From: an uncultured Eubacterium sp.
Lineage (GTDB): Bacteria > Bacillota > Clostridia > Eubacteriales > Eubacteriaceae
Direction of reading: 5' to 3'
Length of the DNA stretch: 7,533 bases
Assembly (NCBI GenBank): GCA_902784045.1
Contig: CACZTE010000065.1
Span: 1 to 7,533, forward strand
Shown: positions 4,549-7,533 of the stretch, piece by piece
Layout of the letters: every line of letters begins with the position of its first letter
Position numbering within the stretch: position 1 is the first letter of the stretch
Made by a program: the position numbers and the translations under genes
Notes under the pieces: model-generated
The model's input: only the letters and a program-made list of their open reading frames with translations
Told to the model about the DNA's origin: nothing
Databases searched by the model: none

Positions 4549-4680
4549 AATCAAAGGCCATCCATAGACAGCAGGGACGCCTATCAAGCGTGATAAGAAT
4601 CCTGCCGAGGGTGCGGAAACTATCCTTTTAATTATAAAAGGGCTTTCTTCACCTGCGTGGAAAAAGCCCTTGTTTTTTTA
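4549..4680 (+). promoter_or_regulatory. L10 leader RNA (ribosomal protein L10 autoregulatory attenuator)
   Basis: The sequence CCATAGACAGCAGG, followed by AATCCTGCCGAGG, is the conserved core I associate with Firmicutes L10 leaders. Visible helices are GCAGG (4571-4575)/CCTGC (4601-4605), with ACGC (4577-4580)/GCGT (4588-4591) inside it. AAAGG (4553-4557) can pair with CCTTT (4624-4628) as a closing stem. CCTTTTA (4624-4630) can instead pair with TAAAAGG (4635-4641), which shares bases with the 5' arm of the terminator at 4638-4646. The expected logic is that L10(L12)4 bound to the core favours the closing stem, frees the terminator arm and stops transcription before rplJ. The mechanism is inferred from the family and the visible pairings. 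Confidence 0.88.
4638..4679 (+). terminator. Attenuator terminator of the L10 leader
   Basis: AAGGGCTTT (4638-4646) pairs over 9 bp with AAAGCCCTT (4663-4671), and TTTTTTT (4673-4679) follows after one G. It lies between the leader core and the rplJ ribosome binding site, as expected for conditional termination. Confidence 0.9.
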
Positions 4681-4727
4681 CGAAAGAAGCGTAAACTTCT
4701 TACAAAAATAAAAAAGGAGGATATGCG

Positions 4728-5261
4728 ATGCCGAATATCGAAGCGAAACAAGTCATCGTGCAAGAAATTGCGGAAAAGATGAAAAATGCTCAAGGCGCTG
4801 TTGTCGTGGATTACCGCGGACTCAACGTTGAAGAAGTCACCGAACTTCGTAAAAGCGCCAGAGAACAGGGAATCGAATATAAAGTATATAAGAATTCCAT
4901 GATGCGTTTTGCCTGCAAAGAAGCCGGTCTTGAAGGTTTGTTGGATGTGCTTGTCGGCCCTACGGGAATTGCGTTTTGCGATTCCGATGCCGTAGCCACT
5001 GCGAAACTGTTTGATGAATTTGCCAAAAGTCACAAAAAGCTTGAAATCAAAGCCGGTGTGGTCGAAGGCAGAGTCATTGACCCGGCCGGTGTTAAAGATC
5101 TGGCCCAATTGCCTTCTCGAGAAGAACTCGTCGCGAAAGCGCTTGGCGGCTTAAACGCCCCCATCGCCGGCTTTGCCAATGTGCTTAACGCCAACCTTAA
5201 AGGTCTTGTTGTCGCCCTTAACGCAATTGCTGAAAAACAGGGCGCACCCGCTGAAGCTTAA
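4728..5261 (+). CDS. rplJ: 50S ribosomal protein uL10
   Basis: uL10 anchors bL12 dimers to 23S rRNA at the stalk base and represses its own operon through the leader. The protein has 177 residues, a normal length. The N-terminal rRNA-binding domain runs through DYRGLNVEEVTELRKSAREQ (28-47) and YKVYKNSMMRFA (51-62). PTGIAFC (78-84) and the PSREELVAKALGGLNAPI segment (129-146) are typical. The C-terminal helix at about 146-171 (AGFANVLNANLKGLVVALNAIAEK) is the bL12-binding spine. AAGGAGG (4714-4720) is 7 bases from the ATG. Another ATG at 4723 is out of frame and only 2 bases from the ribosome binding site, so it is not used. It is co-transcribed with rplL, 50 bases downstream. Confidence 0.98.
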   Translation: MPNIEAKQVIVQEIAEKMKNAQGAVVVDYRGLNVEEVTELRKSAREQGIEYKVYKNSMMRFACKEAGLEGLLDVLVGPTGIAFCDSDAVATAKLFDEFAKSHKKLEIKAGVVEGRVIDPAGVKDLAQLPSREELVAKALGGLNAPIAGFANVLNANLKGLVVALNAIAEKQGAPAEA

Positions 5262-5311
5262 TGCTTCATAAAAAATGAAAACTATTATAACTAATTTGGA
5301 GGAAAATAATA

Positions 5312-5692
5312 ATGAGTGAAAAAGTTACACAATTAATCGAAGATGTTAAATCCTTAACCGTTTTGGAATTATCCGAACTCGTCAAAGCTTTGGAAGACGA
5401 ATTTGGTGTCAGCGCTGCTGCTCCCGTTGCTGTTGCTGCTGCTCCCGCTGCCGGTGCTGCCGCTGCTGCTGAAGAAGAAAAAACCGAATTTGACGCTGTT
5501 TTAGCTTCCGTTGGCGATCAAAAAATCAAAGTTATTAAAGTTGTCCGTGAAATCACCGGTCTTGGCCTTAAAGAAGCAAAAGCTCTCGTTGACGGCGCTC
5601 CGAAGCCGCTCAAAGAAGGCGTTGCTAAAGAAGAAGCAGAAGAAATCAAAACTAAACTCGAAGAAGTCGGCGCTACCGTCGAAGTTAAATAA
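5312..5692 (+). CDS. rplL: 50S ribosomal protein bL12 (L7/L12)
   Basis: This multi-copy stalk protein recruits translational GTPases such as EF-Tu and EF-G. Its 126 residues match the usual 120-128. The N-terminal dimerisation and L10-binding domain is 1-33 (KVTQLIEDVKSLTVLELSEL). The flexible hinge is about 34-53, almost pure Ala/Pro/Val/Gly. The C-terminal domain from about 57 contains the factor-binding helices KIKVIKVVREITGLGLKEAK (71-90) and DGAPKPLKEG. A good GGAGG site (5298-5302) lies 9 bases before the ATG. A strong terminator follows, so rplL ends the operon here instead of leading into rpoB. Confidence 0.98.
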   Translation: MSEKVTQLIEDVKSLTVLELSELVKALEDEFGVSAAAPVAVAAAPAAGAAAAAEEEKTEFDAVLASVGDQKIKVIKVVREITGLGLKEAKALVDGAPKPLKEGVAKEEAEEIKTKLEEVGATVEVK

Positions 5693-5712
5693 TCATCTTA
5701 TTTTTACAAAAG

Positions 5713-5735
5713 AGCCGGTCTATGCCGGCTTTTTT
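5713..5735 (+). terminator. Intrinsic terminator after rplL
   Basis: AGCCGG (5713-5718) pairs with CCGGCT (5725-5730) around loop TCTATG, with T residues at 5730-5735. It is GC-rich and well formed. It separates the rplJL unit from proS. Confidence 0.9.
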
Positions 5736-5829
5736 CATAGGATAGCCGGATTTGAGTTAAACACAGTTTATATTAACCGGTTGTCGATTGATCATGCATG
5801 CATAATCACTTAAGATGAAAGGAAAACGC

Positions 5830-7281
5830 ATGGGCAAAAATAAAAATAAAAACAAAGTCGAGGCCATTACGCCCCGCGATGTTGATTTCGCACGTTGGTA
5901 TACGGATGTCATCTCCAAAACCGAATTAGTGGATTACAGTCCCGTTAAAGGGTTTATGGTTATCAGACCTTATGGTTATGCCATTTGGGAAAACATTCAA
6001 TCACTGTATGACAAACGCTTTAAAGAGACCGGACATAAAAATATGTATTTCCCCCTTCTCATTCCTCAAAGTCTCTTAACCAAGGAAGCTGAACATGTGG
6101 AAGGTTTTGCGCCGGAAGTCGCCTGGGTTACAAAAGGCGGCGATAAAGAACTCGCGGAACCGCTGTGCATCCGTCCCACTTCGGAGACAATTATCTGCAG
6201 CATGTATGCCAAGTGGCTGAATTCTTACCGCCAACTGCCGTTTAAATACAACCAATGGTGCTCAGTGGTTCGCTGGGAAAAAACGACGCGTCCGTTTTTA
6301 AGAACGTCCGAGTTTTTGTGGCAGGAGGGACATACCCTTCATGAAACTGCTGAAGAAGCTCAGGAAGAAACCATGCAGATGCTAAACATCTACCGGGAAG
6401 TCGCCGAAAAAGCTTTGGCTATCCCGATGGTTGTTGGGCGAAAAAGCGAAAAAGAAAAATTTGCCGGCGCGGCGGCGACCTATACTATGGAAGCTTTGAT
6501 GCACGACGGTCAGGCGCTGCAAAGCGGCACATCTCATAATCTTGGTCAACATTTTACAGAAGCTTTCGACATTACATACCTTGATCGCAATAACGAACTT
6601 GTACACCCCTATCACACGTCTTGGGGCATCTCAACACGTTTGATCGGCGGAATTATCATGGTTCACGGTGACGACAACGGTTTGGCATTGCCTCCGGCTA
6701 TCGCGCCGACGCAGGTTGTGGTTTTGCCGATTGTCATGCACAAAGAAGGCGTTCTCGATAAAGCGTATGAAATTAAAAAAATGCTCGAAAAACATTTCCG
6801 TACGGAAATTGACGATTCCGACAATTCTCCCGGATGGAAATTTAACGAGTGGGAAATGAAAGGCGTGCCGATTCGCTTGGAAATCGGTCCGAGAGATATT
6901 CAAAACGGACAATGTATGCTCGCAAGACGCGATACAGGCGAAAAAATCGCTGCTCCTCTCGACGCTTTGGATGAACATGTCGAAAAATTGCTTTCAGACA
7001 TTCAGCAGAATATGTATGACAAGGCCCTAGCCATGCGCGAGGAAAAAACATCGACGGCTGTCAATATGGAAGAATTCAAACAAAACCTTAGCGACAATCC
7101 CGGATTTATCAAAGCGATGTGGTGTGAAGATCCCAAGTGTGAGGAAGCCGTTAAAGCAGAAACCGGCGCGACTGTCCGGTGTATTCCCTTTGACGAAGAT
7201 CAAGAAGTGATCGGCGAGGGCAAATGCGTTTGCTGTGGTAAACACGCGCATAAAATGGCCTATTTTGCCAGAGCCTATTAA
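5830..7281 (+). CDS. proS: Prolyl-tRNA synthetase, short (archaeal/eukaryotic-like) form
   Basis: This class IIa synthetase of 483 residues charges tRNA-Pro with proline in the cytosol. Motif 1 is around MYFPLLIPQ (72-80), and RPTSE (115-119) contacts the substrate. Motif 2 spans WCSVVRWE to RPFLRTSEFLWQEGHT (143-169). Motif 3 is GISTRLIGGIIMVHGD (266-281), with arginine 270. The anticodon-binding domain runs from about 293 to 400. The C-terminal zinc domain has C432, C437, C466 and C469 and ends in the characteristic ARAY. There is no roughly 180-residue editing insertion between motifs 2 and 3, so Ala-tRNA-Pro must be cleared in trans. The start at 5830 has AAAGGA (5818-5823) at 6 bases; the in-frame ATG at 5815 has no ribosome binding site. 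It lies 137 bases after rplL, beyond a terminator. No confident promoter is visible. Confidence 0.97.
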   Translation: MGKNKNKNKVEAITPRDVDFARWYTDVISKTELVDYSPVKGFMVIRPYGYAIWENIQSLYDKRFKETGHKNMYFPLLIPQSLLTKEAEHVEGFAPEVAWVTKGGDKELAEPLCIRPTSETIICSMYAKWLNSYRQLPFKYNQWCSVVRWEKTTRPFLRTSEFLWQEGHTLHETAEEAQEETMQMLNIYREVAEKALAIPMVVGRKSEKEKFAGAAATYTMEALMHDGQALQSGTSHNLGQHFTEAFDITYLDRNNELVHPYHTSWGISTRLIGGIIMVHGDDNGLALPPAIAPTQVVVLPIVMHKEGVLDKAYEIKKMLEKHFRTEIDDSDNSPGWKFNEWEMKGVPIRLEIGPRDIQNGQCMLARRDTGEKIAAPLDALDEHVEKLLSDIQQNMYDKALAMREEKTSTAVNMEEFKQNLSDNPGFIKAMWCEDPKCEEAVKAETGATVRCIPFDEDQEVIGEGKCVCCGKHAHKMAYFARAY

Positions 7282-7379
7282 GCAGGACGCCAAACTTACT
7301 TGTACTAAGCTTATCTCAAAAGAAGTGTTTACGTAACAATTTCTCCAGATCAGCGCTTTGAAAATAAATGAAAAAATAC

Positions 7380-7408
7380 TTGAAAGCAAATCGCATATTA
7401 TATATAAT
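7380..7408 (+). promoter_or_regulatory. Strong promoter of tuf
   Basis: TTGAAA (7380-7385, five of six) and a perfect TATAAT (7403-7408) are spaced by exactly 17 bp in an AT-rich setting. The start would be near 7415, leaving about 32 nt before tuf. The strength suits a very highly expressed gene. Confidence 0.85.
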
Positions 7409-7446
7409 GACGATTAGTAAACTTATTGAATTGAAGGAGTTATCAA

Positions 7447-7533
7447 ATGGCAAAAGAAAAATTTGAAAGATCCAAACCGCATGTAAATATTGGAACCATC
7501 GGTCACGTTGACCACGGTAAAACCACCTTGACC
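7447..7533 (+). CDS. tuf: Elongation factor Tu, N-terminal 29 residues (cut by window edge)
   Basis: EF-Tu delivers aminoacyl-tRNA to the ribosome as a GTP complex. Only 29 codons are present. They begin [16 protein letters not shown] and include the G1/P-loop GHVDHGKT (residues 19-26), characteristic of EF-Tu. AAGGAG (7434-7439) is 7 bases before the ATG. The gene has its own strong promoter and lies 165 bases after proS. Other translational GTPases share the P-loop, but the leading residues are specific to EF-Tu. Whether a second tuf copy exists cannot be seen here. Confidence 0.95.

Noticed and set aside
4632..5108. 158-residue minus-strand open frame across rplJ and its leader
   Set aside because: It would read through the attenuator hairpin and is antisense to rplJ.
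5262..5291. Possible internal promoter between rplJ and rplL (TATAAC at 5286, weak -35) and the TGAAGC/GCTTCA stem at 5252-5268
   Set aside because: The -35 match is poor and the 6-bp stem has no T run; neither is strong enough to annotate.
1..7533. Search for CRISPR repeats, insertion-sequence ends, phage or toxin genes
   Set aside because: No regularly spaced repeats, transposase motifs or target-site duplications were found; base use looks uniform across the housekeeping genes.

Overview
The window reads as a chromosomal housekeeping region of a low-to-medium GC Firmicute (Bacillota). The support is consensus AAGGAGG-type ribosome binding sites, sigma-A-like promoters, tRNA genes with encoded CCA, a Firmicutes-type L10 leader RNA, a short zinc-binding prolyl-tRNA synthetase and an EF-Tu N-terminus beginning [16 protein letters not shown]. 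The protein flavour looks closest to Clostridia/Negativicutes (Veillonella/Dialister/Megasphaera-like). That placement is an impression from memory, not a search result.

Layout. Positions 1-244 hold tRNA-Tyr(GTA), cut by one base at the window edge, then tRNA-Thr(GGT) and an intrinsic terminator. A convergent tRNA-Arg(CCT) lies on the minus strand at 428-504, with its own promoter and terminator. From 583 a plus-strand unit encodes a beta-hydroxyacid dehydrogenase of the 3-hydroxyisobutyrate dehydrogenase family, translationally coupled to a small two-helix membrane protein. From 1847 two promoters lead into rpmG-secE-nusG-rplK-rplA. A separate promoter and a long attenuating leader at 4513-4680 precede rplJ-rplL, which end in a strong terminator at 5713-5735. 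proS (5830-7281) follows, and a strong promoter then drives tuf, whose first 29 codons are present.

How the genes work together. Almost everything serves translation and its coupling to transcription and secretion: ribosomal proteins bL33, uL11, uL1, uL10 and bL12 (the L1 stalk and the GTPase-associated stalk), NusG, SecE of the translocon, three tRNAs, a tRNA synthetase and EF-Tu. Two ribosomal-protein feedback elements can be read from the sequence: an L1-site rRNA mimic between rplK and rplA, and an L10 leader with competing helices before rplJ.

I do not see a mobile element, CRISPR array, toxin module or wholly new system. The most unusual points are: (1) rpoBC does not follow rplL, and proS and then tuf occupy that place; (2) a near-consensus promoter is followed within a few bases by an intrinsic terminator upstream of rpmG, with a duplicated 17-nt motif shared by the tandem promoters; (3) SecE carries a lysine-rich N-terminal extension of about 70 residues; (4) a dyad overlaps the rplJ -35 box.
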